The position numbers and the translations under genes were made by a program. The notes under the pieces were generated by a model. That model did not search any database. It was not told where the DNA came from and saw only the letters and a program-made list of their open reading frames with translations. Below, piece by piece: positions 17,694-26,000 of a stretch of 64,000 bases of DNA. This DNA is from Pseudonocardia hydrocarbonoxydans (GTDB taxonomy: Bacteria; Actinomycetota; Actinomycetes; Mycobacteriales; Pseudonocardiaceae). Each line of letters begins with the position of its first letter. Position 1 is the stretch's first letter. The DNA is taken from the NCBI RefSeq assembly GCF_006539565.1, contig NZ_BJNG01000035.1, positions 1 through 64,000 of the forward strand, written 5' to 3'.

Positions 17694-19861
17694 GTGGCCC
17701 AGGATCCCGTGTCCGCGCTGACCGGTGCGCTCACCGCGGGCCACGAGCTCGACCTCGGCGGGGCGGAGCTGCCCGCCGCGGCACTGGCCGCCGTCCTCAC
17801 CGCGGGGCGGCCGCCCGGCGCCCCGGTGCTGCGGCTGCGCCACGCGCGCGTCACCGGGGTGCTGCGGCTGACCGGCGCGCAGGTCACCGTCCCCGTCGAC
17901 CTGCGCGCCTGCACCTTCGACGAGGCACCCGACCTGCGGATGGCCGAGTTCAGCGGGCTGTCGATGTCCGGCTGCCGGGTCCCGGCGCTGCGGGCGGGCA
18001 ACGTCGTCGTCACCGCCGACCTCACCCTCGACGACGGCTTCACCTCCCACGGCCCGGTGCACCTGTCCGACGCCCGGATCGGCGGCTCCCTGCGGCTCTC
18101 GGCCGGGCGGCTCGACGGCGCGGGCGGGCGGGCCGTCATCGCCGACCGGCTCGTCGTCGGCGGCACCTGCTACGCCCGGCGGCTCGTCGCCGGGGGTGAG
18201 GTGCGGATGCCCGGTGCGCGGATCACCGGCAACCTCGACCTGTCCGGTGCGGAGCTGGCCTCGCCCACCGTCGACGCCCTCGACCTCACGGGACTGGCGG
18301 TCGACGGCAGCCTGCTCGCCGGGCGCCACCACGCCGGGCCGGTGTTCACCTGCGACGGCCGGGTGCTGCTCGCCGGGGTGCAGGTCGGGGGCGACCTCGT
18401 GCTCACCGGTGCGGTGATCCGGCGCCGGGCGGGCGAGCCGCTGCTGCCGCGCGCGGCCGACGAGAGCCGGATGCCGATCGTCCCCGGCGGGATCGTCGAC
18501 CCGGGGGCGGCGCTGGTCGCCGACCGGATCCGCGTGCAGGGCAACCTGGAGCTCGACGACGGGTCGGACACGACCGGCACCGTGCGGCTGCCGGGTGCGG
18601 TGGTCGGCGGGTACGTGCGCCTGTCCGGGGCACACCTGACCGGCCCCTACGACGAGCCCGACCGCGGGGTGGCGCTGCTCGGCGACGGCATCGAGATCGG
18701 CGGCGACCTGGAGGCCCGGGCCGCGGGACGCGGGCCGTTGCGCTGCGACGGACAGCTCCGGCTCGTCGACGCCCACGTGCGCGGCAGCGCGAGCCTGTCC
18801 GGCGTGCGGTTGCACGCCCCGGACCGCGACGCGTTCAACGGCGACCGGCTGCGCGTCGGCGGGGAGCTCTACCTGCGCTCGTCTGCTCGGGCACGCTGCG
18901 GCTGCAGAACGCCGAGATCGGCGCGACGCTCGACTGCACCGGCGCGGTGTTCGAGCGGCCACGCGTGCGTCCGTACCTCGACGGCGCGCCGCCGGTGCCG
19001 GACCCGCCACCGGTGCGGCCGTCGCTGGACGCGCGGGCGGCGTCGGTCGGCAAGGACCTGCTCCTGCTGCGCGTCCGGGCCGCCGGCGGCATCCGGCTCC
19101 GGGGCACCGACGCCCGCAAGTCGGTGCAGCTCGTCGACGTCCGGCTCGGCGGCCCCGGGGCCCGGTACGCGCTGAACGCCTACGGCCTGACGACCGCGGA
19201 GCTGGTGGTGCGGCCGGCCGAGTCCCCGCGCGGGGTGGTCCGGCTCGAGCACGCACAGGTCGGCGCATTCCGCGATTCCCCCGCATTGTGGTTGGGCCGA
19301 TCGGCACGCGGATCCGTCCTCGTCGACGGATTTACCTACGGTGCGCTGAACGACACCCGTTCAGCGGACGCCCGAAAGCGGCTCCACTGGTTCGAGCGGG
19401 TGAGTAATGGCTACTCTCCGGCGTTATACGACCAATTGGCCGCGGCGTACCAGCGCGCCGGCCAGGACGAGATGGCCGAGACCGTGCTCATCGCGCGCCA
19501 GCACCGGCGCTACGCCGCGGCCGGGCCGGCGGGCCGGATCTGGGGCGCGCTGCAGCGGTGGACCGTGGGCTACGGATACCGCCCCTGGCTGGCCGTGTGC
19601 TGGTTGATCGGCCTGTGGGCACTCGGCAGCGTCTGGTTCGTCGGTCACGAGCCGGTGCCCGTCGACGCCGACCAGAACCCCGTCTGGAACCCCTGGATCT
19701 TCGCCGCCGACACCCTGCTCCCGATCGTGAACCTCGGGCAGGACGGGTACTGGCGACTCGAGGGCGCATCGCAGTGGATCGCCGGCACTCTGGTCGCCGC
19801 GGGCTGGATCCTGGCCACCACGGCTGCAGCGGGCGCCGCCCGGATACTCAAGAGAGTGTGA
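17694..19861 (+). pseudogene. Frameshifted beta-helix-like membrane protein gene
   Basis: Two frames together make one protein. From GTG 17694 the frame encodes regular ~20-residue repeats of the type RLPGAVVGGYVRLSGAHL, also seen as ARITGNLDLSGAEL, which suggests a right-handed beta helix. After GGELYLRS near 18880 this frame loses all similarity. The frame two positions on continues the repeats at once (GTLRLQNAEIGATLDCTGAVF) and runs to 19861, with the end of the repeats, a helical part (LYDQLAAAYQRAGQDEMAETV) and two or three membrane helices. A one-base loss or two-base gain around 18875-18892 explains this. No slippery heptamer is seen. Similar proteins are often named membrane-associated oxidoreductase without evidence. 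A sequencing error is possible. Confidence 0.75.
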
Positions 19862-20017
19862 TCGGGAGCGGAGTCCACCCGATCGAGCGTATTCGGCCCG
19901 CAGAACTGTAACGAGGCCCCGTAAGCCGTTTCCCCGAGCGAGTGTCCCCCGTTGTGGTCATCAAGTGCGCTGAACGGTCCACTTCGACGGCGCATGCGGA
20001 GCAGCGGAGGTGTTGAG

Positions 20018-20434
20018 GTGTCGGACGTGGTCAGGGGTTACGGGGAGATGCGGCGGGCGGTCGTCCACGGGGGGCGGCACGCCGTCAACGAGGAGGCGGT
20101 GCTGACGCCGATCTTCCACGCGCTGCGCCACTCCGGCTGGCGCGGCCGGCAGGTCGAGGCACCGTCCCGCAGGCGGTCCGACGTCCGGGCGCCCGACGTC
20201 CGGGTGCCCGGCGCCAGGGGACTCGACCCCGTCGACGAGTTCCGCCGCGACCCGCTGACCGCCCCCATCCCGGTGCAGGCCTTCGACGCCGCCGCGGCCC
20301 CGTCGCCCGTCCTGCCCACGCGGGCCCCGCGCCGCCGCCGCTCGGCCGACACCGACACCGGCGCCCACGCGCTCGTCGAGCCGCGCGAGGGCGGACGGCA
20401 CCACTTCCGGCTGGAGACCGCCGGGAGCCACTGA
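20018..20434 (+). CDS. Uncharacterised basic protein
   Basis: A 138-residue protein I do not recognise. The first half is predicted helical (EEAVLTPIFHALRHSGWRGRQVE); the second half is Pro/Ala/Arg-rich and probably disordered. There is no signal or membrane segment. GTG at 20018 follows GGAGG by seven bases and is preferred over the open frame upstream. A perfect 11-bp hairpin terminator begins six bases after the stop, which supports a real transcript ending here. Confidence 0.6.
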   Translation: MSDVVRGYGEMRRAVVHGGRHAVNEEAVLTPIFHALRHSGWRGRQVEAPSRRRSDVRAPDVRVPGARGLDPVDEFRRDPLTAPIPVQAFDAAAAPSPVLPTRAPRRRRSADTDTGAHALVEPREGGRHHFRLETAGSH

Positions 20435-20439
20435 GACGC

Positions 20440-20467
20440 CCCCGCCCCGGATCGTGCCGGGGCGGGG
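20440..20467 (+). terminator. Hairpin terminator
   Basis: CCCCGCCCCGG (20440-20450), loop ATCGTG, CCGGGGCGGGG (20457-20467): an exact 11-bp stem six bases after the stop of the preceding gene. Confidence 0.75.
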
Positions 20468-20590
20468 ACTGCGCGGTCGGCTGGGGAGCGGACCGCACGC
20501 ACGGACGAGGGCCGGTGGCCCGCGGGAGACCGGCGCCACGGACCGCCGCTCCACCCGCGGTCACCGGCCCTCCGCGCACCTCCCACCCCC

Positions 20591-20698
20591 GCGAGTCCCC
20601 CGAACTCCGCGCGCGAGTCCCCCGGATCCCGCGCGCGAGTCCCCCGGATCCCGTGCGCGAGTCCCCCGGACTGCGCGCGGGTCCCCCGGATCCCGCGC
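20591..20698 (+). repeat. 22-bp tandem repeat array 1
   Basis: Five head-to-tail units starting at 20591, 20613, 20635, 20657 and 20677. Each is an 11-base core GCGAGTCCCCC (GCGGGTCCCCC in the last) plus an 11-base variable part such as GGATCCCGCGC; the fourth unit is 20 bases. There are no unique spacers, so it is not CRISPR. It lies in the 388-base gap between the basic-protein gene and the DUF559 gene. The rest of that gap holds one terminator and the latter gene's promoter region. Confidence 0.85.
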
Positions 20699-20822
20699 CG
20701 TCGATCTCGGTTCGGTGCGCCGGGAGGGGCACGGGACGCACGTTGTCCACCTCGGGACCCGACCATCCACAGCTTTCGCACTCGATCCGCCGGGAGCTAC
20801 GCGGAGCGGCACGGTCGAGCAC

Positions 20823-21776
20823 ATGTTCCCCACCGAATCCCTGCACGGCGCCTGCCTGCGCCGCGACGCCGTCCGACAGATCGGCGAGACCCGGGTCCGC
20901 ACCGCGCTCGCGGACGGCACGTTCCGCACACCGTGGCCGGGTGTCGTCGTCGATCCGGCGCGCGCGGCCGACCCGCTCACGATCGTCGCCGCGGGGCTGC
21001 TCGCCGGAGGTCCCGGCGCCCGTGTGTCCGGGCCGACCGCCGCCTTCCTGCACGGCCTCGGCGCCGCCGCACCGACGCCGGTCGATCTCGTCGTCCCCTA
21101 CGGCAACAAGCGTCCGTCGCGGACCGGGCTCGTCGTCCACAACGGGCGCGATCTCGTCGACGACACCGTCGAGATCCAGGGCATCCCGACGCTCGTGCTC
21201 GACCGCGTACTGGCCGGTGTGCTGTGCCGGCGGCCTCACCAGGACGCACTCGCCCTGGTCGACCAGGCCCTCGCCGCGCTGCCCGCGGAGCAGCGCGAAT
21301 CGTTCCGGGCCACCGTGCACAGCAGGTTGCGGAGCCGACCCGATCCGCGCGGCACCCGCGTCGGCGCGCGTCTGCTGGACCTCGCGACCGGGCTCGCCGA
21401 GTCGCCGGCCGAGAGCTGGATGTTGTGGCGGATCGTCGATCTCGGCTTTCCGGTCCCCGTGGTCAACCATTGGGTACGGGACATCGGGGGACGCCCGCGA
21501 TGGCGGCTCGACCTGAGCTGGCCGGCCCTGCGGATCGCCGTCGAGTACGACGGACACCTGGCCCATCTGGATCGCGCCGACGTCGACGAGCTGCGCGTCG
21601 AGGCGCTCCGCCGCTCGGGATGGATCGTCGTACGGGTGGACGTCGACGACCTCCGGAGCACGGTGCGCGTGCAACGCGAACTGCACGAGGCCTTCGTGAC
21701 GCGCGGCTACGCCGCCCGCGGGTTCACCCCCGGCGCGTTGCGGGCCCGACGGCATCGCGCACGGATCGCCGGGTGA
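20823..21776 (+). CDS. AbiEi-like / DUF559 (Vsr-type) endonuclease-fold protein
   Basis: A 317-residue protein of a type found in many copies in actinobacteria. The N-terminal part (IGETRVRTALADGTFRTPWPG; VSGPTAAFLHGLG) resembles the winged-helix of AbiEi-type antitoxins. The C-terminal third looks like a Vsr/DUF559 PD-(D/E)XK fold: AESWMLWRIV, RLDLSWP, IAVEYDGHLAHL, then RRSGWIVVRVDVDDL. Candidate active-site acids are in AESW, LDLSW and VEYDG. A role in defence or DNA repair is inference. No AbiEii-like toxin gene is adjacent. The gene is bracketed by two arrays of the same 22-bp repeat in opposite orientation. Confidence 0.75.
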   Translation: MFPTESLHGACLRRDAVRQIGETRVRTALADGTFRTPWPGVVVDPARAADPLTIVAAGLLAGGPGARVSGPTAAFLHGLGAAAPTPVDLVVPYGNKRPSRTGLVVHNGRDLVDDTVEIQGIPTLVLDRVLAGVLCRRPHQDALALVDQALAALPAEQRESFRATVHSRLRSRPDPRGTRVGARLLDLATGLAESPAESWMLWRIVDLGFPVPVVNHWVRDIGGRPRWRLDLSWPALRIAVEYDGHLAHLDRADVDELRVEALRRSGWIVVRVDVDDLRSTVRVQRELHEAFVTRGYAARGFTPGALRARRHRARIAG

Positions 21777-21786
21777 CCCGACGATC

Positions 21787-21863
21787 CGGGTCTCGCAACG
21801 CGGATTCCGGGGGACTCGCGCACGGATCTCGGGGGACTCGCGCGCGGAGAACGGGGGACTCGC
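21787..21863 (-). repeat. 22-bp tandem repeat array 2
   Basis: Four units in 22-base steps: one degenerate (21787) and three with core GGGGGACTCGC at 21809, 21831 and 21853. This is the same unit as array 1 on the complementary strand. It lies between the convergent DUF559 and amidohydrolase genes, ending 12 bases before the amidohydrolase stop. Confidence 0.85.
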
Positions 21864-21875
21864 GGGGGGGGTGGG

Positions 21876-23177
21876 TCAGGGGCGGAGGCGGGTGGCCACC
21901 TCGCGGACCGCTGCGGTGGTCTGCGCGCGGGTCACCCGGGTGGGCTCGCCTGCGGCCAGCACCTGCTCGCCCGCCACCCACACGTCGCGGACCAGCCGCG
22001 CACCGCCCGCCCACACCAGGTTCGACAGCAGCTGGGCGTCGTCGGCGGGGTCGGTGAAGACCGGGTCGTCGAGATCGACGTGCACCAGGTCGGCCCACCG
22101 GCCGGGCTCCAGGGCGCCGAGGTCGTCGCGGCCGAGCGCGGCGGCCCCGTCGCGGGTGGCCATCAGCAGCAGCTCCGACGCGGTGAGCGCGGCGGCGTCA
22201 CCGCTGGTCACACGGGCGAGAAGCCCGGCGAGGCGGGCCTGCGCCCAGACGTCGAGGTCGTCGCCGGAGGCGGGGCCGTCGGTGCCCAGGCCGACCCGGA
22301 CCCCGGCCCGGCGCAGGGCGGTGACCCGCGCGATCCCGGCCGCCAGCTTCGCGTTCGAGCCCGGGCAGTGCGCCACGGCGGTGCCGCGGGCGGCGAACAG
22401 GGCGATGTCGTCGTCGGAGAGCTGGATCGAATGGGCGGCGAGCACGCGGCCCTCGAGCACCCCGAGGGCGTCGAGCAGGGCGGGCACCGAGCCGTGCGAC
22501 GCGCGCGCGGCCGCGTCCTCCTCCGCCGCCTCCGCGACGTGCACGTGCAGCAGCGCGCCCCGGGCCCTGGCGTGCTCGCCGATGGACGCCAGCGCCTCCG
22601 GCGGCAGCGTGTACGCCGAGTGCGGTCCGTACCCGAGCTCGACGCGGCCGTTCACCACGCCGTCGGCGTCGATCCGGGCGGAGATGCCGTCGCGCATCTG
22701 CTCCCACGTGCCGAGGCGGTCCCAGCCCGGTGCGGCGATGACCCCGGGCGTCAGCACCACGCGGGAGCCGACGGCGTGCACGGCGTCGAGCACCGCCTGG
22801 GTGTGGAAGTACATCTCGACGCTGGTGGTGCAGCCGGTGCGCAGCAGCTCGACGCAGCCCGCGGTCATCGCGGCCCGCACGTCGTCGCCGGTGAGCCGGG
22901 CCTCCATCGGCCACATGACCTCGTGCAGCCAGCGCAGCAGCGGGAGGTCGCCGCCCGCGCCGCGCAGGGCGATCATCGGGGTGTGTGCGTGGGTGTTGAC
23001 CAGCCCCGGCAGCAGGACGCCGGGCAGGGCGTGCACCGGGGCGTCCGACGCCGGGGCCTGCGCGCGGGGCCCGACGAAGGTGATCCGGCCCTCGGCGGAG
23101 ACGTCCACGACACCGTCGCGCAGGACCGAGCAGGCCGCGTCGCAGGGGAGCACGACCGGCGCGGTCAGCCGTATCAC
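21876..23177 (-). CDS. Amidohydrolase (MtaD/SsnA-like deaminase)
   Basis: A 433-residue metal-dependent amidohydrolase. Metal and catalytic motifs are in order: NTHAHTP (H63, H65), HVHVAEA (~220), AAHSIQLSDDD (~245) and VGLGTDGPAS with the catalytic Asp (~300). The pattern fits 5-methylthioadenosine/S-adenosylhomocysteine or similar aminohydrolases, but the substrate is uncertain. GTG at 23177 overlaps the TGA of the NYN gene (GTGA), so the two are coupled. Array 2 of the 22-bp repeat follows its stop. Confidence 0.88.
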   Translation of the reverse strand: MIRLTAPVVLPCDAACSVLRDGVVDVSAEGRITFVGPRAQAPASDAPVHALPGVLLPGLVNTHAHTPMIALRGAGGDLPLLRWLHEVMWPMEARLTGDDVRAAMTAGCVELLRTGCTTSVEMYFHTQAVLDAVHAVGSRVVLTPGVIAAPGWDRLGTWEQMRDGISARIDADGVVNGRVELGYGPHSAYTLPPEALASIGEHARARGALLHVHVAEAAEEDAAARASHGSVPALLDALGVLEGRVLAAHSIQLSDDDIALFAARGTAVAHCPGSNAKLAAGIARVTALRRAGVRVGLGTDGPASGDDLDVWAQARLAGLLARVTSGDAAALTASELLLMATRDGAAALGRDDLGALEPGRWADLVHVDLDDPVFTDPADDAQLLSNLVWAGGARLVRDVWVAGEQVLAAGEPTRVTRAQTTAAVREVATRLRP

Positions 23178-23803
23178 CGGCGGGGCTCCAGCAGCGAGCG
23201 CAGGGAGCGGAACGGGGGCAGCCAGGCGCCGCCGTCGGGCAGCGAGTCGAGCGTGATGCGCGGCAGCGGCTCGCGGAAGACGCCGTCGATCTCCTCGAGG
23301 TCGACGAACTCCATGACGTCCGACGCCACCGCGAACGTCGCGTGCTCGCGGAACCCGATGACCGTGACGTAGGTGCCCTTGGCGCGCAGCTCCTCCAGCG
23401 GTTCGCGGAACGCGCGCCCGTCACCGGAGGCCACGACGACGTGCTCGAGCGTGCCCTCGTCGGCGCGCAGGCGGATATGGGCGAGCATGTCGTCGTCGAC
23501 GTCGGAGTCGTCGGTGATCTTCGGCTTGGCGAACACCGCGAAGCCGACGTTGCGCAGCGCCTCGACCCACGGGCGGACGACCTCGGTGCTGCCGGGGACG
23601 ACGTTGGTGAACACCGTGGCCTCGGCCAGCGCGTCCGGCCCGGCGAGGTCGAGCAGCCAGCGCCCGACGGCGTCGAAGCGCGGGCGGAACGCCGCCGTCG
23701 GCCGGGCGCCCAGGAGCGAACCCAGGCTCATGTCCATGTTCGGCGCGTCCCAGACCAGCAGCACGCGGGGGGCGGGCGGCGAGGTCGGCGCGGGGGTCGT
23801 CAT
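23174..23803 (-). CDS. NYN (PIN-like) domain protein
   Basis: A 209-residue protein with a LabA/DUF88-type NYN domain, a PIN-like ribonuclease fold. Acidic positions expected to bind metal are in LLVWDAPNMDM, SDVDDDMLAHI and VVASGDGRAFREP. Family members cut RNA; the target here is unknown. The same kind of protein occurs close to trmB in M. tuberculosis (Rv0207c), and trmB is 3 kb away here. It is coupled to the amidohydrolase by a GTGA overlap. Confidence 0.85.
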   Translation of the reverse strand: MTTPAPTSPPAPRVLLVWDAPNMDMSLGSLLGARPTAAFRPRFDAVGRWLLDLAGPDALAEATVFTNVVPGSTEVVRPWVEALRNVGFAVFAKPKITDDSDVDDDMLAHIRLRADEGTLEHVVVASGDGRAFREPLEELRAKGTYVTVIGFREHATFAVASDVMEFVDLEEIDGVFREPLPRITLDSLPDGGAWLPPFRSLRSLLEPRR

Positions 23804-23846
23804 GGCCCGGACCCTATCCCGCGCCCCCGGATAGCATCCCGTCACG

Positions 23847-24272
23847 ATGGACGAGCCGAGCGAGACCGCCCGCCGCACCTCCGAGGCCATGACCCGCCAC
23901 GACGCCGCCGCACGCGGCGCGGGCGTCCGGCTGCTCGACGTCGGCCCCGGCACCGCCGCCGTCGCGCTGACGGTCGGCGAGCAGCACCTCAACGGCCACG
24001 GCATCTGCCACGGCGGGTTCGTGTTCCTGCTCGCCGACGCCGCGCTCGCGCACGCGTCCAACAGCCACGGCGTCTCGGCGGTGGCGGCCGGGGCCGACAT
24101 CGCCTTCCTGCGCCCCGCGGCGTTGGGCGACGAGCTGGTCGCGACGGCGGCGGAGCGGGCGCTCACCGGGCGTTCCGGCCTCTACGACGTCACCGTGCGG
24201 GCGGGGGACGTCGTCGTCGCGGAGTTCCGCGGGCGCACGCGCCAGGTCCCCGGGCTCGCCGGGCCCACGTAG
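23847..24272 (+). CDS. PaaI-type hotdog thioesterase
   Basis: A 141-residue hotdog-fold acyl-CoA thioesterase. GICHGGFVFLLADAALAHASNS contains the HGG motif at 55-57 and the long central helix with the expected acidic residue. The C-terminal strand is YDVTVRAGDVVVAEFRGRTRQV. PaaI members hydrolyse hydroxyphenylacetyl-CoA and related compounds. No paa genes are nearby, so a housekeeping role is as likely. It is divergent from the NYN gene by 43 bases. Confidence 0.9.
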   Translation: MDEPSETARRTSEAMTRHDAAARGAGVRLLDVGPGTAAVALTVGEQHLNGHGICHGGFVFLLADAALAHASNSHGVSAVAAGADIAFLRPAALGDELVATAAERALTGRSGLYDVTVRAGDVVVAEFRGRTRQVPGLAGPT

Positions 24273-24470
24273 GACGGGCAGGCCGGGAGCCGCGGGCGCG
24301 CAGCGCCGTCCCCCCGGCGAGCCCCACGAACCACTCCTGCCCCGGCCCGGTGAGTGCCAGGCCGTCGCGGGTGCGGACGGGACCGGCGCCGACCTGCGCG
24401 TCGAACAGGGCGACGCCGTGCGTGCCGGCCACGTGGTCGTAGCGGGTGCGGGCGGCCGCCGCAGGCCCGG
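24250..24470 (-). pseudogene. Remnant of an ArsR-family regulator
   Basis: On the minus strand a stretch reads ARTRYDHVAGTHGVALFDA, then TRDGLALTGPGQEWFVGL and ALRARGSRPARPTWARRARG. This resembles the C-terminal half of a common actinobacterial ArsR/SmtB winged-helix family (CYDHLAGxLGVALxDAL, LTxxGExWFxxL, RRPLARPCLDWTERRPHLAGALG). The DNA-binding half is missing, key cysteines are lost and the C-terminus is scrambled. The tail overlaps the thioesterase gene. It is the only coding-like signal in the 500-base gap before the NOS gene; the remainder holds array 3. Confidence 0.5.
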
Positions 24471-24714
24471 CCGACGCGGCGGGCACGACCCGGGCCGAGA
24501 CCGTCGCGCCGGCGAGGGCGCCGGACGGGCGCGGCCTCCTGCTCACCGCCGACATCGAGTCGGGCTTCGCCGGCGATCCGGACGCGGTGGCATCCTGTGC
24601 GGCCGCCACCCGCCCGCCGACCTCACGGCCGTGGGGGTACGCCGGGTCAGCACCGGTTCCCTGCACTTCCGCGCCGCCGACCTACTCCGACGTCCGGCGC
24701 CTCACAGCCCGATG

Positions 24715-24769
24715 ACGGGACTCGCGGACGGAGAACGGGGGACTCGCGGACGGGAAACGGGGGACTCGC
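24715..24769 (-). repeat. 22-bp tandem repeat array 3
   Basis: Three units in 22-base steps, cores at 24715 (degenerate), 24737 and 24759 (GGGGGACTCGC). Same unit and orientation as array 2. It ends five bases before the stop codon of the nitric oxide synthase gene on the minus strand. Confidence 0.85.
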
Positions 24770-24773
24770 GGGG

Positions 24774-25940
24774 TCAGGCGGGGGGTGGGGGGAGGTAGGC
24801 CGGGCGGGTCGCGGGGTCGGGCTCGTCGTAGTAGCGGTGGTAGACCGGGGTGAGCCCACCGCTGACCGGGGGCACGATCCAGCTCCAGTCGGCCGGGCAG
24901 CGCCGGCCTGCGTTCTCCTCGCGGGCGACGTGGGTGAGGAAGCGGTCGGACTCGGTGTGGTGGTCGGTCATCGTCACCCCCGCCGCGTCGAACGAGTGCT
25001 GCACCGCGCGCAGCATCTCCAGCAGGGCGCGGTCGCGCCACAGGGTGCGCTCGGAGGAGGTGTCGAGGCCGAGGCGCTCGCCGAGCACGGGGAGCAGGTC
25101 GTAGCGGTCGGCGTCGGCGAGGTTGCGGGCGCCGATCTCGGTGCCCATGTACCAGCCGTTGAACGGCGCGGCCGGGTAGACGATGCCGCCGACCTCCAAC
25201 GGCATGGTGCTGATCGCGGGTACCGCGTGCCAGCGCAGCCGCAGGTCGGCGAACCACGCGTGCTCGGGGTGGGTCAGCGGGACCTCGAGCACGGCGTCGC
25301 GCGGGATCTCGTGCAGCTCCGGCGGGGCGTCGCCGTCGGAGACCAGCAGCGGCAGGACGTCGAAGCGGCCGGGCGGGTCGGGCCGCTCCCAGCCCAGCGC
25401 GACGGCCCGGTCGGTGAAGTCGGCGTACCGGGCGTCGCCGCGGATCCGGCCGCCGGGGGTGCGGTGCCCGGCATAGCGGATGAGCTGCTCGTTGTGGATC
25501 CGCGGACCCGGCCGGCCGGGGCGGTCCGGGGCGAACACCGTGATGGTGGAGCGGATCCGGCCGTCGCGACCGGCGTCGCGCAGGTGGGCGACGCACTCGG
25601 CGGCGACCTCGGCGGGCGCGGACACCGCGCGGCGGTCGCGCACCCGCAGGCTGTTCCAGTACAGCCTGCCGATGCAGCGGGCCGCGTTGCGCCAGGCCAC
25701 CCGCGCGCCGAAGGTCAGCTCGTCGGGGGTGTGGACGTAGGTGCCCGTCTCGTCGATCTCGCGGCGCACCTCGTCGAGCCGGCCCGCCAGCGTCTGCGCC
25801 GGGGTGGTCTCGGAATGGAACTGCTCCAGGAACGTCGTCGCGGCCTCGACCAGGCCCGGCCCGGCCGACGCGGGCGCGTGGGCCACCGGGCAGGAACGGG
25901 GGGCCGGAACGACGGTGTCCTCGTCCACGAACGCCGTCAC
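24774..25940 (-). CDS. nos: Nitric oxide synthase oxygenase
   Basis: A 388-residue bacterial NOS oxygenase domain, which oxidises L-arginine to citrulline and NO using haem and a pterin. The haem-thiolate signature AWRNAARCIGRLYW places the axial Cys at 89. RIHNEQLIRYAGH, ISTMPLEVGGIVYPAAPFNGWYMGTEIGARNL (with the arginine-binding Glu) and the pterin-side WIVPPVSGGLTPVYH are all present. There is no reductase domain, as in other bacterial NOS, so electrons must come from a general reductase. No reductase, nitration or biosynthetic genes lie beside it. GTG at 25940 starts the frame. Function may be oxidative-stress defence or nitration; neither is shown here. Confidence 0.93.
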   Translation of the reverse strand: MTAFVDEDTVVPAPRSCPVAHAPASAGPGLVEAATTFLEQFHSETTPAQTLAGRLDEVRREIDETGTYVHTPDELTFGARVAWRNAARCIGRLYWNSLRVRDRRAVSAPAEVAAECVAHLRDAGRDGRIRSTITVFAPDRPGRPGPRIHNEQLIRYAGHRTPGGRIRGDARYADFTDRAVALGWERPDPPGRFDVLPLLVSDGDAPPELHEIPRDAVLEVPLTHPEHAWFADLRLRWHAVPAISTMPLEVGGIVYPAAPFNGWYMGTEIGARNLADADRYDLLPVLGERLGLDTSSERTLWRDRALLEMLRAVQHSFDAAGVTMTDHHTESDRFLTHVAREENAGRRCPADWSWIVPPVSGGLTPVYHRYYDEPDPATRPAYLPPPPA

Positions 25941-26000
25941 GCACGCCCCGCTCTCCCCGACCGACTTCCCCGTTCCGGGGCCGTCGACCTGTTTACACGG

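Noticed and set aside
20591..20698. CRISPR array
   Set aside because: Units follow each other directly with no unique spacers, the period is 22 bases, and no cas genes are near.
20823..21776. Complete AbiE toxin-antitoxin system
   Set aside because: Only an AbiEi-like/DUF559 protein is present; the flanking genes are not nucleotidyltransferase toxins.
24446..24715. Small plus-strand genes in the gap before the NOS gene
   Set aside because: No similarity, no ribosome site, and the opposite strand carries ArsR-like remnants.
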